Source of the DNA: CBDFKF01 sp965248765
Lineage (GTDB): Bacteria; Pseudomonadota; Alphaproteobacteria; VGEJ01
DNA: 64,000 nucleotides
NCBI GenBank assembly: GCA_965248765.1
Contig: CBDFKF010000004.1
Coordinates: 868,001 to 932,000 of the forward strand
Direction of reading: 5' to 3'
How positions within the stretch are numbered: position 1 is the first letter of the stretch; each line of letters opens with the position of its first letter. The translations under genes and the position numbers were made by a program. Below the pieces are notes generated by a model. It searched no databases. It was not told the origin of the DNA and was given only the letters and a program-made list of their open reading frames with translations. Shown here in pieces: positions 1 to 8,626 of the stretch.

Positions 1-2
1 TT

Positions 3-578
3 CGTCGCAGTCACGGCATCGCGTACCGTCCCCGATGCGACGGTTGTAGCGCGTGCCTGGCGGTCCGCGTACGGGTAGCTGATTTCCTCCCCAGTCGATC
101 TTTGCGACGTGTGCTCACTCGAAACGCCGGGGTTACCGCCCGCCGTTGCCCGCCGACAGCCGCCGCAGAACACTTTAGTGTCTTCCGAAACTACCAAATG
201 ACCCGACACGGCGATGGTGGCATGGCAGCGATGGACTACGAGGAGTACCGCTGCATGGTCGAGGAAACGGCGGTCGATACCTTCCTGGTCGAATACCGCC
301 GGCCAGACGGCGACCTTTACGCGGTCTGCCTCAGCGACCGGCTTGGCGATGGCTATTCTTTGGTCTACAGCTTCTTCGACCCAAGCACGAGCATCGACAG
401 CCCAGGAATCTTCACGGTGCTCTGGCACATTGAGCAGGCGCGACGCGCCGCCCTACCGTACGTCTATCTGGGTTATTGGATCGCTGAGAGTCCAAAGATG
501 AGCTACAAGGGCCGCTTCCAACCGCTTGAGGCCTACGCCGCCGGGCGTTGGGTGCCGCTCGGTCGCGGCACGGCCTAG
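3..578 (+). CDS. bpt: Aspartate/glutamate leucyltransferase, C-terminal part (5' end outside window)
   Basis: The reading frame is open from base 3, so the start codon lies upstream of the window. The first visible residues contain a Cys-rich segment, CDGCSACLAVRVRV, followed by SRSLRRVL. This is typical of the N-terminal ATE domain of Bpt, which transfers leucine from Leu-tRNA to N-terminal Asp or Glu and so feeds proteins to ClpS/ClpAP. The later blocks FLVEYRR, YSFFDP and LPYVYLGYWI, then a KMSYKGRFQPLE segment, match the C-terminal acyltransferase fold. About 190 of the usual ~250 residues are present. A TTG at 102 could start a shorter frame, but the conserved Cys motif lies before it, so the gene is cut by the window edge. 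Product recognised from motifs only. Confidence 0.9.
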   Translation, partial: RRSHGIAYRPRCDGCSACLAVRVRVADFLPSRSLRRVLTRNAGVTARRCPPTAAAEHFSVFRNYQMTRHGDGGMAAMDYEEYRCMVEETAVDTFLVEYRRPDGDLYAVCLSDRLGDGYSLVYSFFDPSTSIDSPGIFTVLWHIEQARRAALPYVYLGYWIAESPKMSYKGRFQPLEAYAAGRWVPLGRGTA

Positions 579-673
579 CGTGCGGCAGTAGCCGACTCGT
601 TGAGAAACTCACCTCAGCACCTATACTGGCTTCACCGTTTGCGACTTCGCGTAATGGACGAGAGGGGGAGACC

Positions 674-1792
674 ATGAAACGCCGTTCATTTCTTAAGGGT
701 GCGGCCGTCGCCGGTGCTGCCGGCACAGCAGCGGTCGCGTCGAATTTCCCGACGCCCGCCCTTTCCCAAGGGCGCATGGAGTGGCGACTGGTGACGACCT
801 GGCCAAAAAACTTCCCTGGCCTCGGTACCGGCGCCAACTTGCTGGGCGACTTCATTACCCGTGGGTCCGAGGGGCGCCTGTCGGTGAAGGTATTTGGCGC
901 CGGCGAGATCGTCCCCGCGTTCGAGGCGATGGACGCGGTCTCCGGCGGGACCGTCGAAATGGGTCACGGCGCGCCCTACTACTGGAAGGGTAAGGTGGCG
1001 GCCTCGCAATTTATTGCCTCGATGCCGTTCGGCATGACCGCGCAGGAAATGAACGCCTGGTTCCAGCACGGTGGCGGCCAAGCGCTGGCGGACGAAGTCT
1101 ATCGGGAGCTCGGTTGCAAGTTTTTTGTCTCCGGCAATACCGGCGTTCAAATGGGCGGCTGGTTCAACAAGGAAATCAACGGACCCGACGACTACAAGGG
1201 CCTGAAGATGCGTATTCCGGGCCTCGGCGGCGAGGTGGTGAAGGCCGCAGGTGGCAACGTCGTCAACCTGCCGGGCGGTGAGATCCCTCCAGCCTTGTCG
1301 TCGGGTGCGATCGACGCAACGGAATGGGTGGGCCCTTACAACGATCTCGCCTTCGGGCTCTACAAAAGCGCCAAGTTCTACTACTACCCTGGCTGGCACG
1401 AACCCGCGACATGCCTCGACAATTTCGTCAACATCGCCGCCTGGGAGAAGCTGCCGGGCGATCTAAAGGCACTGGTGGAGGCTGCGAACACGGCCGTCAA
1501 TCAGCTTGTGTTGAGCGAGTTCGTCGCACGCAACAACGCGGCGCTCGTGGAGCTCGTTGACACACACGGGGTCATCCTCAAGAGGTTCCCGAACAGCCTC
1601 CTCAACCACCTGGGCGCACTGGCAGGTCAAGTGATGAACGACCTCGCATCGGATGATCCGTTGAGTCGCAAGGTGATGGATCACATTCTGAAGTTCCGCA
1701 AGGACACGATCGCGTGGTCGAAGGTTTCGGAACAGGCATACCTGGCGGCGCGTGCTCTCGGCTTCAAATTCGCGCAGCCGAGCAGCGGTTAG
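674..1792 (+). CDS. dctP: TRAP transporter periplasmic solute-binding protein (DctP/TakP type)
   Basis: A 372-residue protein. It opens with a twin-arginine signal (MKRRSFLKGAAVAGAAG) and a cleavage region near residue 32, so it is probably exported folded by Tat. The mature part begins WRLVTTWPKNFPGLGTG and resembles the TakP branch of DctP proteins, which bind 2-oxo acids or other small carboxylates in the periplasm and deliver them to the DctQM permease. The ATG at 674 is preceded by a GAGAGGGGGAG ribosome site. The frame is open for 42 more codons upstream, but that extension overlaps bpt and would hide the signal peptide. The permease genes dctQM lie on the opposite strand and converge on this gene. 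Substrate not determinable from sequence. Confidence 0.92.
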   Translation: MKRRSFLKGAAVAGAAGTAAVASNFPTPALSQGRMEWRLVTTWPKNFPGLGTGANLLGDFITRGSEGRLSVKVFGAGEIVPAFEAMDAVSGGTVEMGHGAPYYWKGKVAASQFIASMPFGMTAQEMNAWFQHGGGQALADEVYRELGCKFFVSGNTGVQMGGWFNKEINGPDDYKGLKMRIPGLGGEVVKAAGGNVVNLPGGEIPPALSSGAIDATEWVGPYNDLAFGLYKSAKFYYYPGWHEPATCLDNFVNIAAWEKLPGDLKALVEAANTAVNQLVLSEFVARNNAALVELVDTHGVILKRFPNSLLNHLGALAGQVMNDLASDDPLSRKVMDHILKFRKDTIAWSKVSEQAYLAARALGFKFAQPSSG

Positions 1793-1813
1793 CGGCGCGA
1801 CATCGAGACGGCG

Positions 1814-1838
1814 AACGGCGGGCACGGCCCGCCGTTTT
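1814..1838. terminator. Hairpin terminator between convergent dctP and dctM
   Basis: A perfect 10-bp stem, AACGGCGGGC (1814-1823) with GCCCGCCGTT (1827-1836), has a 3-nt loop and is followed by TTTT on the plus strand. It lies 21 bases after the dctP stop and 12 bases before the dctM stop. It fits a Rho-independent terminator for dctP. The stem begins with AA, so the minus strand also ends in TT only; termination of dctM transcripts there would be weaker. Confidence 0.75.
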
Positions 1839-1850
1839 CCGTTGGTCAAG

Positions 1851-3224
1851 TCAACCGAACAGAACCTTGGGCAACCACGTAGCGAGGCCTGGGAACGTCG
1901 CGATTACGCCAAGCCCAATGATTTGAATGATCACGAAGGGGATGATGCCCCGGTAGATGTCCATAGTCGTGACACTGGGCGGCGCCACGCCGCGCAGATA
2001 GAAAAGCGCGAACCCGAAGGGCGGAGTCAGAAACGAGGTCTGTAGGTTGACGGCGATCATGACGCCCAACCAAATCGGGTTCAGATCCATCTGCAGCAGG
2101 ATGGGGCCGACGATCGGGACGACAACGAAGACGATCTCGATGAAGTCGAGGAAGAACCCCAAGACAAACATGACCGCCATGACGATGAGCATCGCGGTGA
2201 AGGCGCCGCCGGGTAGACCGGTAAGTAAGCGTGCAATCAGCTCATCACCGCCGAAGCCGCGGAAGGTGAGCGAGAAAATCGACGCGCCCAACAGGATGAC
2301 GAAAACCATGGACGTGATGCGGGTGGTCGAGCGCATGACCTCCTTCACCACCGCTGCCGAGAGCTGACCCCTTGAGGCGGCGAGCAACATCGCGCCAACC
2401 GCGCCAACCGCCGCCGATTCCGTCGGAGTCGCGATTCCTCCGATGATCGAGCCCAGAACCGCGAAGATGAGAAGAGCCGGCGGCACCAACGCCTTCCCGA
2501 TCTGTACCGCCAACACGCCATCGAATTCCTTCTCGATGGGTGGACAGGATTGTGGCCGGATGAACGCGACGATTATCTGCCAAGCGATGTACATGAGCAC
2601 GAGCACGAGACCGGGAAAGAAAGCCCCTGCGAAGAGATCAACGACCGCCACGGGTTCTGGTGCAAAGTTGCCGAGCGCAAGCTGAGCCTGGGTATTGGCG
2701 CCCTGCAGGATGTCGCCCAGCAATACCAGGACGATCGAGGGAGGAATGATCTGCCCTAAGGTGCCCGACGAGCAGATGATGCCACTGGCGAGCCTGGGGT
2801 CGTAGCCTGCGCGCAACATCGTGGGAAGGCTCAACAACCCCATGGTGACGACGGTGGCGCCGACGATTCCGGTCGATGCGGCCAGAAGGGCGCCGACCAG
2901 AATCACCGAGATGCCAAGCCCGCCCCTCAGGCGTCCGAAACACAGCCCCATGGTGGCAAGGAGTTCCTCCGCCACCTTGGAGCGCTCCAGCATCACGCCC
3001 ATGAACACGAACAGGGGGACGGCGACCAGTACTTCATTGGCCATGACACCGAAGTAGCGCGAGGCCAGCACGCCCATGAGGTTGAGATCAAAGGTGCCGG
3101 TGAGAAAGCCGATGAAGGCGAAGATCAGCGCGGAGCCGGCCAGCGAGAAGGCCACCGGGAAGCCGAGCAACAAGATGCCGCAAGTCGCGACGAACATGAG
3201 GAGGGCGAGAACTTCGGCCAACAT
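1851..3224 (-). CDS. dctM: TRAP transporter large permease subunit DctM
   Basis: A 457-residue, highly hydrophobic protein with about a dozen membrane segments, as expected for the DctM subunit that forms the transport path of TRAP carriers and uses a sodium gradient. It begins MLAEVLALLMFVATCGILLL and contains the family's FGVMANEVLVAVPLFVFMG-like and GFFLDFIEIVFVVVPIVGPI-like blocks. It follows dctQ by two bases, so the two are co-transcribed and probably translationally coupled. Length is normal (425-460 residues). No anomaly seen. Confidence 0.95.
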   Translation of the reverse strand: MLAEVLALLMFVATCGILLLGFPVAFSLAGSALIFAFIGFLTGTFDLNLMGVLASRYFGVMANEVLVAVPLFVFMGVMLERSKVAEELLATMGLCFGRLRGGLGISVILVGALLAASTGIVGATVVTMGLLSLPTMLRAGYDPRLASGIICSSGTLGQIIPPSIVLVLLGDILQGANTQAQLALGNFAPEPVAVVDLFAGAFFPGLVLVLMYIAWQIIVAFIRPQSCPPIEKEFDGVLAVQIGKALVPPALLIFAVLGSIIGGIATPTESAAVGAVGAMLLAASRGQLSAAVVKEVMRSTTRITSMVFVILLGASIFSLTFRGFGGDELIARLLTGLPGGAFTAMLIVMAVMFVLGFFLDFIEIVFVVVPIVGPILLQMDLNPIWLGVMIAVNLQTSFLTPPFGFALFYLRGVAPPSVTTMDIYRGIIPFVIIQIIGLGVIATFPGLATWLPKVLFG

Positions 3225-3226
3225 GG

Positions 3227-3772
3227 CTAGAGGACCTCGTGACCCTCTTCCGTCGATGCGAACCCGGCGTGCCCCACCAGGATGAGAAAGCTACGTGCTG
3301 CCAGTGACAGGCCCTGTAGAGCGACAAGGGCACAAAAAGCCAATATCACTGTCTTCAAGAGAAAAAGACCGGGAAGCCCTCCCGCCTCACGCGAACCCTC
3401 GAGCTTGGTCCACGACTCGACGACGTAGGGCCACCCTGCATAGCTCACGGTGGCAAGTACCGGTAGTAGCAGAACGAATACGCCGAACAGATCCACCACC
3501 GCCTTGCGGCGACGGCTCGCCGGCCGATAGAAGATATCCACGCGAACATGGTCGTCGTGAAGGAGTGTGTAGCTCGCGCCGATCATGAAAACGGTGCCAT
3601 GCAGCCAGACATATGACTCCTGCATCCACACCCACCCGAGGGCGAACCCGTATCGAAGAAGGACGACAAGGAAGGTAGTCAGCACCATCGCCAGGGTCAG
3701 CCAAGCCACCCCTCGGCCCACGGTCTCCGTGAGCCTATCGACGAGCCGAACGAATCTGGCTAGCGCTCCCAC
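3227..3772 (-). CDS. dctQ: TRAP transporter small permease subunit DctQ
   Basis: A 181-residue membrane protein with four predicted hydrophobic segments. It contains the DctQ signature region LGWVWMQESYVWLHGTVF followed by HDDHVRVDIFY. DctQ is the small subunit that links the binding protein to DctM. It is the first gene of the dctQM pair. About 100 bases upstream is a repeated CGTTATC motif with an inverted copy that could be an operator. The TRAP binding-protein gene is not in this operon but faces it from the other side, which is less usual than a dctPQM order. Confidence 0.92.
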   Translation of the reverse strand: MGALARFVRLVDRLTETVGRGVAWLTLAMVLTTFLVVLLRYGFALGWVWMQESYVWLHGTVFMIGASYTLLHDDHVRVDIFYRPASRRRKAVVDLFGVFVLLLPVLATVSYAGWPYVVESWTKLEGSREAGGLPGLFLLKTVILAFCALVALQGLSLAARSFLILVGHAGFASTEEGHEVL

Positions 3773-3868
3773 GTCCTACCCCTTGGATCAGGCACATCGT
3801 CCCGGCACTCTGATGAGTTTGTAGGTCTGTATCAATAGAACTGGCAGCTGCGGCCGCCTCGAACTAGA

Positions 3869-3896
3869 CGTTATCGTTATCGCGTGCGAGATAACG
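3869..3896. promoter_or_regulatory. Possible operator upstream of dctQM
   Basis: CGTTATC occurs twice in tandem (3869-3875 and 3875-3881, sharing one base) and once inverted as GATAACG (3890-3896), with an 8-base spacer between the inner arms. It lies in the 228-bp space between dctQ and parC, 97 bases before the dctQ start. The palindromic layout suggests a repressor or activator site, but no regulator gene lies beside it and I cannot name the binding family. Confidence 0.25.
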
Positions 3897-4000
3897 GCCG
3901 CGGATTGCCGGCAATGAGGACTTCAGTGTATGGCGCTTGCGTAACTGCCCAGAAATCGCGATGTGGTCGCCAAGGCAGTCTTCGGCTAGCCGGACAGGGT

Positions 4001-6226
4001 CTACGAGGCAAAACGATTCGAGCGCGGAAATCCCCTGGGCGCCACGCGGCCGGCCTGCCCGCGTTTTCCCTTCCAATAGGCGAGATCTGGCTCCGTGCGC
4101 CGGCGGCCGGCGCCCGCCTGCCATGACAATCCGTCGGCTTGATTGAAGGAGACGGCATCGCTCAGTGCGCCATCCCGATAGCGCTGAAGCAGGACGCCAC
4201 GGCCCCGCCTCATGACGGGTAGTTCGTCCGTACCGAAGACAAGCAGCTTCCGGTTCTCGCCAACGACCCCGATGGAGTCCCCTTCCGCCGATCGGCACGT
4301 CTGCGCCTCGACAGGAGGGATGACTAGCAGGATTTGCTTTCCGGCGCGGGTGTGGGCAACGACATCCTCTTCCGCAACCACAAAGCCGCGACCGTCACTC
4401 GCTGCTACCAGAAGGCGGGCCCCCGGCCGGTGAACGAGGAGCTGCACGATGTCCTCATCGTCGCGAAGGTCGATCATGAGGCGAATGGGATCCCCGTGGC
4501 CGCGGCCGCGGGGCAGCTTGTCGCAGCTCAGTGTGTAAAAGCGGCCGTTGGTTCCGAAGATGACGATGCGGTCGGTGGTCTGGGCTTGGAACCAAAAACG
4601 GGCGCGGTCGCCTTCCTTGTACTTTGCCTCCGCCCTAGCGACATCGTGGCCTTTCAACGTTCGAATCCAGCCCTTTGCCGAGCAGACGACCGTGATCGAC
4701 TCGGCGTCGACCATGGGCTCCTCCAACACCCGCGGCAGCACCTGTGCCTCTCCGATCTCGGTGCGTCGCTGGCCGGTGGCGGTTTTGACACCGAACTTCT
4801 CGCGCACTTCCTTGATGTCTCCGGCGATAACATGCCAGCGTTTCCGTTCGTCGTTGACGAGGGCCTTGAGCTCCTTGCGCTCAGCAATAAGCGCTTTGTG
4901 CTCGGCCTCTATCTGCTGCTGCTCGAGACGCCGCAACGAACGCAGGCGCAGGTTCAGAATCGCCTCAGCCTGCAACGCCGACAGCTCGTAACGGAGGACG
5001 AGGACGGACTTCGCATCATCCTCTTCCCGGATGATGTCAATGACTTCGTCCAAGTTGAGGAATGCGATCAGGTAGCCATCGAGAGTCTCGATCCGCCGTT
5101 CAATCTGGTCCAGCCGGTGATGCGACCGCCGCAACAACACGTCGTGGCGATGGTCCAGATAAGAGGCAAGCACTTCCCGCAGATTCATCACCTTCGGCGT
5201 CCGCCCCTGCTCAAGCACGTTCATGTTGAGGCCGACGCGAGTCTCAAGATCAGTTCGACGGAACAGGGCCTCCATCAGAACGGCCGGGTCGACAGAGCGG
5301 CTGCGGGGCTCCAGGATAAGTCGGACATCCTCGGTGGATTCGTCGCGGACATCGGCAATCAGGTTGACATTCTTGCTCAGTATTAGCTCAGCAATCTTCT
5401 CGACCAGGCGGGACTTCGCCACCTGATACGGAATCTCAGCGACCACGATCTGATATTGCCCGCGGTCTAGTCTCTCGACGTTCCACCGCGCGCGCAGGCG
5501 GAAGCTACCCCGGCCGCTGGCATAGGTGCTGACGACGTTATCGCGCGGCTCGACCAGAACCCCGCCGGTCGGTAAATCAGGACCGGGGATAAACTCGGTC
5601 AGTTTGGCGATGGTCGCCTTCGGATACTTGATGAGATGAAGGAGCGCGTCACAGACTTCGCCCATGTTGTGCGGCGGAATGTTGGTGGCCATGCCGACGG
5701 CTATTCCCGCTGCTCCATTCGCCATTAGGTTCGGGACGCCTGCCGGCAGGACTATCGGCTCGCGTTCCGTCCCATCGTAGGTTTCACGGAAATCGACCGT
5801 GTCTTCGTCGATGCCCTCGAGGAGCGCCTCCGCGACACCGGTAAGGCGCGCCTCGGTGTAGCGCATCGCTGCCGCGTTATCGCCATCGACGTTGCCGAAA
5901 TTCCCCTGCCCCTCGACCAGGGGGTAGCGGACGGCGAACTCCTGCGCCAATCGGACCAGTGCTTCGTAGACCGCCTGATCCCCGTGCGGGTGATACTTGC
6001 CAATAACATCACCGACCACCCGTGCGCATTTCTTGAAGCCGGCCGTCGGATCGAGCCGGAGCTGGCGCATGGCGAACAGCAGGCGGCGCTGCACCGGCTT
6101 GAGGCCGTCCCGCACATCTGGCAACGAGCGCGCGGTGATGGTGGACAGCGCATAGGCGAGATAGCGATCCTCCAACGCTTTCGCGAACCCGATCGGCTGC
6201 GCGTCTTCTGTCGCCACGTCGCTCAT
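4001..6226 (-). CDS. parC: DNA topoisomerase IV subunit A
   Basis: A 741-residue type IIA topoisomerase A subunit, which with ParE decatenates daughter chromosomes. The winged-helix breakage domain carries the catalytic Tyr123 in AAAMRYTEARL. The QRDR loop reads GKYHPHGDQAVYEALVR, with Gln84 where enteric ParC has the quinolone-contacting Ser80 and Glu88 where it has Glu84. A coiled-coil gate region (about 330-480) is followed by a short beta-pinwheel C-terminal domain, and the end GRVAPRGFPRSNRF is typical of ParC rather than GyrA. The ATG overlaps the recO stop by 4 bases (ATGA), indicating translational coupling at the end of the operon pdxJ-acpS-lepB-rnc-era-recO-parC. Confidence 0.97.
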   Translation of the reverse strand: MSDVATEDAQPIGFAKALEDRYLAYALSTITARSLPDVRDGLKPVQRRLLFAMRQLRLDPTAGFKKCARVVGDVIGKYHPHGDQAVYEALVRLAQEFAVRYPLVEGQGNFGNVDGDNAAAMRYTEARLTGVAEALLEGIDEDTVDFRETYDGTEREPIVLPAGVPNLMANGAAGIAVGMATNIPPHNMGEVCDALLHLIKYPKATIAKLTEFIPGPDLPTGGVLVEPRDNVVSTYASGRGSFRLRARWNVERLDRGQYQIVVAEIPYQVAKSRLVEKIAELILSKNVNLIADVRDESTEDVRLILEPRSRSVDPAVLMEALFRRTDLETRVGLNMNVLEQGRTPKVMNLREVLASYLDHRHDVLLRRSHHRLDQIERRIETLDGYLIAFLNLDEVIDIIREEDDAKSVLVLRYELSALQAEAILNLRLRSLRRLEQQQIEAEHKALIAERKELKALVNDERKRWHVIAGDIKEVREKFGVKTATGQRRTEIGEAQVLPRVLEEPMVDAESITVVCSAKGWIRTLKGHDVARAEAKYKEGDRARFWFQAQTTDRIVIFGTNGRFYTLSCDKLPRGRGHGDPIRLMIDLRDDEDIVQLLVHRPGARLLVAASDGRGFVVAEEDVVAHTRAGKQILLVIPPVEAQTCRSAEGDSIGVVGENRKLLVFGTDELPVMRRGRGVLLQRYRDGALSDAVSFNQADGLSWQAGAGRRRTEPDLAYWKGKRGQAGRVAPRGFPRSNRFAS

Positions 6227-6981
6227 GATGCCTGATCCTCACCAGATGTTGTGGTGCTGCGCTCGATTCTGTCAACAAGTCGCGCTCGCGCAAGGGGAAG
6301 TACGCGACCGTGAGGATTGAGCACATGCCGCTCCAGGAACGAACCCGTCAACGCGAGTCCGGTTGCGATGTCCTCCGAAGCGGCATCCTCCACCACCAGA
6401 TAGGAGGTCAGAAACGCTGGCAGTGGTAGCAGCCGTCCCCGATACGGTTCTGCAGCTTCTGCCACAACGGCTCGTCCGCTTCGCGGTGAGACAAAGGCCA
6501 GCCCATCTGTTCGCCCCGTCACAGCGCATTTACGCAAATCGAGACCGAACCCCAGGTCGGCGAGGAGTGACAGCTCCCATCGTACGTAGGCCGTCTTCCA
6601 GTCCGAAGACTGCTCGAGTCGATCGAGAAAGTTGACCACGCCGTCAAAGACCTCGCGGCATGGAGCCCGCTCAGGCACGGTGGTACCACAAAGTGCGCAA
6701 ACCGCACTGATAGCGGCTAATCGGTCCCGATCGTCGTGAAGGAGCGCAGTGCGGTGTCGAACAAGCTCGCAGGTGTACGTCCCGAGCTGTTCTACGAGCC
6801 TCGCCCGCCAATGCAGCGCGACCTGGTTGCCCGGCTGGAGCATGCCGCGACGACCACGGCTGTTGCCACCATGTACCAATCCCGCGTGCCGCCCGTGCTC
6901 CTGAGTTAGAAGATCGGCTACTACAGCCGCTTCCCCGTGCCGCCGCACGGACAGGATCACACCTTCGTCTCGCCAGTCCAC
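6223..6981 (-). CDS. recO: DNA repair protein RecO
   Basis: A RecO protein of about 252 residues, which with RecR loads RecA on SSB-coated gaps. It has an N-terminal OB-fold (WRDEGVILSVRRHGE), a central region with Cys residues (CALCG ... ERAPC) and a helical C-terminal part. I chose the GTG at 6981 because it gives the family-typical start M-D-W-R-D-E-G. A TTG at 7044 would add 21 residues and overlap era by 17 bases. Neither has a strong ribosome site. The 3' end overlaps parC by 4 bases. Confidence 0.88.
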   Translation of the reverse strand: MDWRDEGVILSVRRHGEAAVVADLLTQEHGRHAGLVHGGNSRGRRGMLQPGNQVALHWRARLVEQLGTYTCELVRHRTALLHDDRDRLAAISAVCALCGTTVPERAPCREVFDGVVNFLDRLEQSSDWKTAYVRWELSLLADLGFGLDLRKCAVTGRTDGLAFVSPRSGRAVVAEAAEPYRGRLLPLPAFLTSYLVVEDAASEDIATGLALTGSFLERHVLNPHGRVLPLARARLVDRIERSTTTSGEDQAS

Positions 6982-7027
6982 AGCGTATGATTGCCCGTCC
7001 GCGCGCCCCGGTTCGCCAACGGTGTGC

Positions 7028-7945
7028 TCATCGTGGGAACTCAAGGCCCATCACGCGGTACCGCTCGGGCTCGTCCAGCCAATTTGCCCGGACTTTGACT
7101 CGAAGCATGAGGTGTACACGCTGTTCGAGTGTCTTCTCGAGCTCGCGCCGTGCACGGCCGCCGATCTCTTTGATCATAGCGCCGCCCTTTCCTAGGACGA
7201 TCGCTTTCTGGGTATCTCGAAGCACATATATGACCTGCTCGATGCGGACGCTACCGTCGGCGAGCTCCCGCCAGGATTCCGGTTCAACGGTTGTTGCATA
7301 AGGAAGCTCCTGCTTCAGCATAAGGAAGAGCTTCTCGCGCGTGGTCTCGGCAGCTAGTAGCCGGAGTGGCAAATCCGCCACCTGATCCTCGGGGTACAAC
7401 CAAGGGCCGCTCGGCGCGATATCGGAGAGATGATCCTTCAGATCGCTTACGCCGTCACCTGATAATGCGGAGATCATGAAGGTGCGCGCGAACGCGCAAC
7501 GCCGGTTGAGTTCCGCCGCGTTCTCGAGTAACCGATCCTTGTTCACAAGATCGATCTTGTTGAGGGCTGCGACGACCGGACTGGAACGGCTCTGCAGGCC
7601 TTCGATGATGCGGTTAGTGCCGTCGTCCAACGGCTTCGCGGCGTCGACCATGAGAACGACCGCGTCGACGTCCTCGGCACTCCGCCACGCAGCAGCGACC
7701 ATGGCTCTATCCAGCCGGCGTTTTGGCTTGATGATGCCTGGCGTATCGATGAACACGAGCTGCACATCGCCGGACACACCAATTCCGATGATGCGTGTCC
7801 GGGTGGTCTGCACCTTCGGGGTCACGATCGAGACTTTGCTTCCCACAAGGACGTTCATGAGCGTCGACTTGCCGGCGTTAGGTGCGCCAAGGATTGCAAC
7901 GACGCCACAGCGATGCTCGGCCGCCGGCGCTGGGATAGGGGTCAT
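7028..7945 (-). CDS. era: GTPase Era, 16S rRNA maturation factor
   Basis: A 305-residue GTPase that binds the 3' end of 16S rRNA and the membrane and acts in 30S assembly. The G1 loop is GAPNAGKST (20-28), G3 is DTPG (67-70) and G4 is NKID (129-132). The C-terminal KH domain shows VLGKGGAMIKEIG. The ATG overlaps the rnc stop codon (ATGA, 7942-7945), so translation is coupled to RNase III, an arrangement common to many bacteria. Length and motifs are normal. Confidence 0.98.
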   Translation of the reverse strand: MTPIPAPAAEHRCGVVAILGAPNAGKSTLMNVLVGSKVSIVTPKVQTTRTRIIGIGVSGDVQLVFIDTPGIIKPKRRLDRAMVAAAWRSAEDVDAVVLMVDAAKPLDDGTNRIIEGLQSRSSPVVAALNKIDLVNKDRLLENAAELNRRCAFARTFMISALSGDGVSDLKDHLSDIAPSGPWLYPEDQVADLPLRLLAAETTREKLFLMLKQELPYATTVEPESWRELADGSVRIEQVIYVLRDTQKAIVLGKGGAMIKEIGGRARRELEKTLEQRVHLMLRVKVRANWLDEPERYRVMGLEFPR

Positions 7946-8625
7946 AAGACAGCTTCAAGCAATGTCTTGGCCGCCGCCTGCTCGGCGGACCGGCGGGAGG
8001 GGCCACGGCCGGTGGCCGACCTGCCATTGATGAGACGGGCCTGGACCGTGAACGTCGTGGCGTGCGGCGGTCCGGCACGGTCCACAATTTCGTAATCGGG
8101 CGGCGTCTGTCCGCGTTCCTGAGCCCACTCCTGGAGCGCGGTCTTGTGATCCTTCACGGCCGTCTGCGCTTCTTCGATCAACGGCCGCCACCATTCGAGA
8201 ATGAAGCGTTGTGCTGCCTCGAATCCACCGTCGAGGAACAGCGCGCCTATGACCGCCTCGCAGCAATCCGCCAGGATCGCAGGCTTCTCTCGCCCCCCGG
8301 TTGCTCCTTCGGAAGCCGCAACGCGGATGTGCGCACCAAGCCCGAGCGCGCGGGCTACCTCTACCAGAGCCTCACGACGGACGAGCGCGTTGTAGCGAAG
8401 CGCGAGTTCGCCGGCATCCGCTGCGGGGAAACGGGTGAGAAGATGCTCGGCGACCACAAGGCCAAGCACCCGATCGCCGAGGAACTCGAGCCGCTCATAA
8501 TTGGCGGCGGGACGCCCCTGCACGACTCCGCGACTCGGATGGGTCAGCGCCTCTTCGATGAGTTCCTGTCGGCCAAAGCGATGGTGGAGCGCGCGACAAA
8601 GCCCGTCCAATAGCGCAGCGGCCAT
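7942..8625 (-). CDS. rnc: Ribonuclease III
   Basis: A 227-residue double-strand-specific RNase that processes rRNA precursors and other duplex RNAs. The signature ERLEFLGD (44-51) holds the metal ligands Glu47 and Asp51, and LADCCEAVIGALFLDGG (118-134) holds Asp120 and Glu123. A dsRNA-binding domain fills the last ~75 residues. I placed the start at the ATG at 8625, one base after the lepB stop. The frame is open 53 codons further upstream, but that would overlap lepB and has no family match. Confidence 0.96.
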   Translation of the reverse strand: MAAALLDGLCRALHHRFGRQELIEEALTHPSRGVVQGRPAANYERLEFLGDRVLGLVVAEHLLTRFPAADAGELALRYNALVRREALVEVARALGLGAHIRVAASEGATGGREKPAILADCCEAVIGALFLDGGFEAAQRFILEWWRPLIEEAQTAVKDHKTALQEWAQERGQTPPDYEIVDRAGPPHATTFTVQARLINGRSATGRGPSRRSAEQAAAKTLLEAVL

Positions 8626-8626
8626 C

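Noticed and set aside
4655..4675. TTCGAATCCA resembling the T-arm of a tRNA
   Set aside because: It lies inside parC, and no acceptor or anticodon stem can be built around it.
4334..5386. Open frame of about 350 codons antisense to parC
   Set aside because: Mirror of the parC coding sequence in GC-rich DNA; no ribosome site or family motif.
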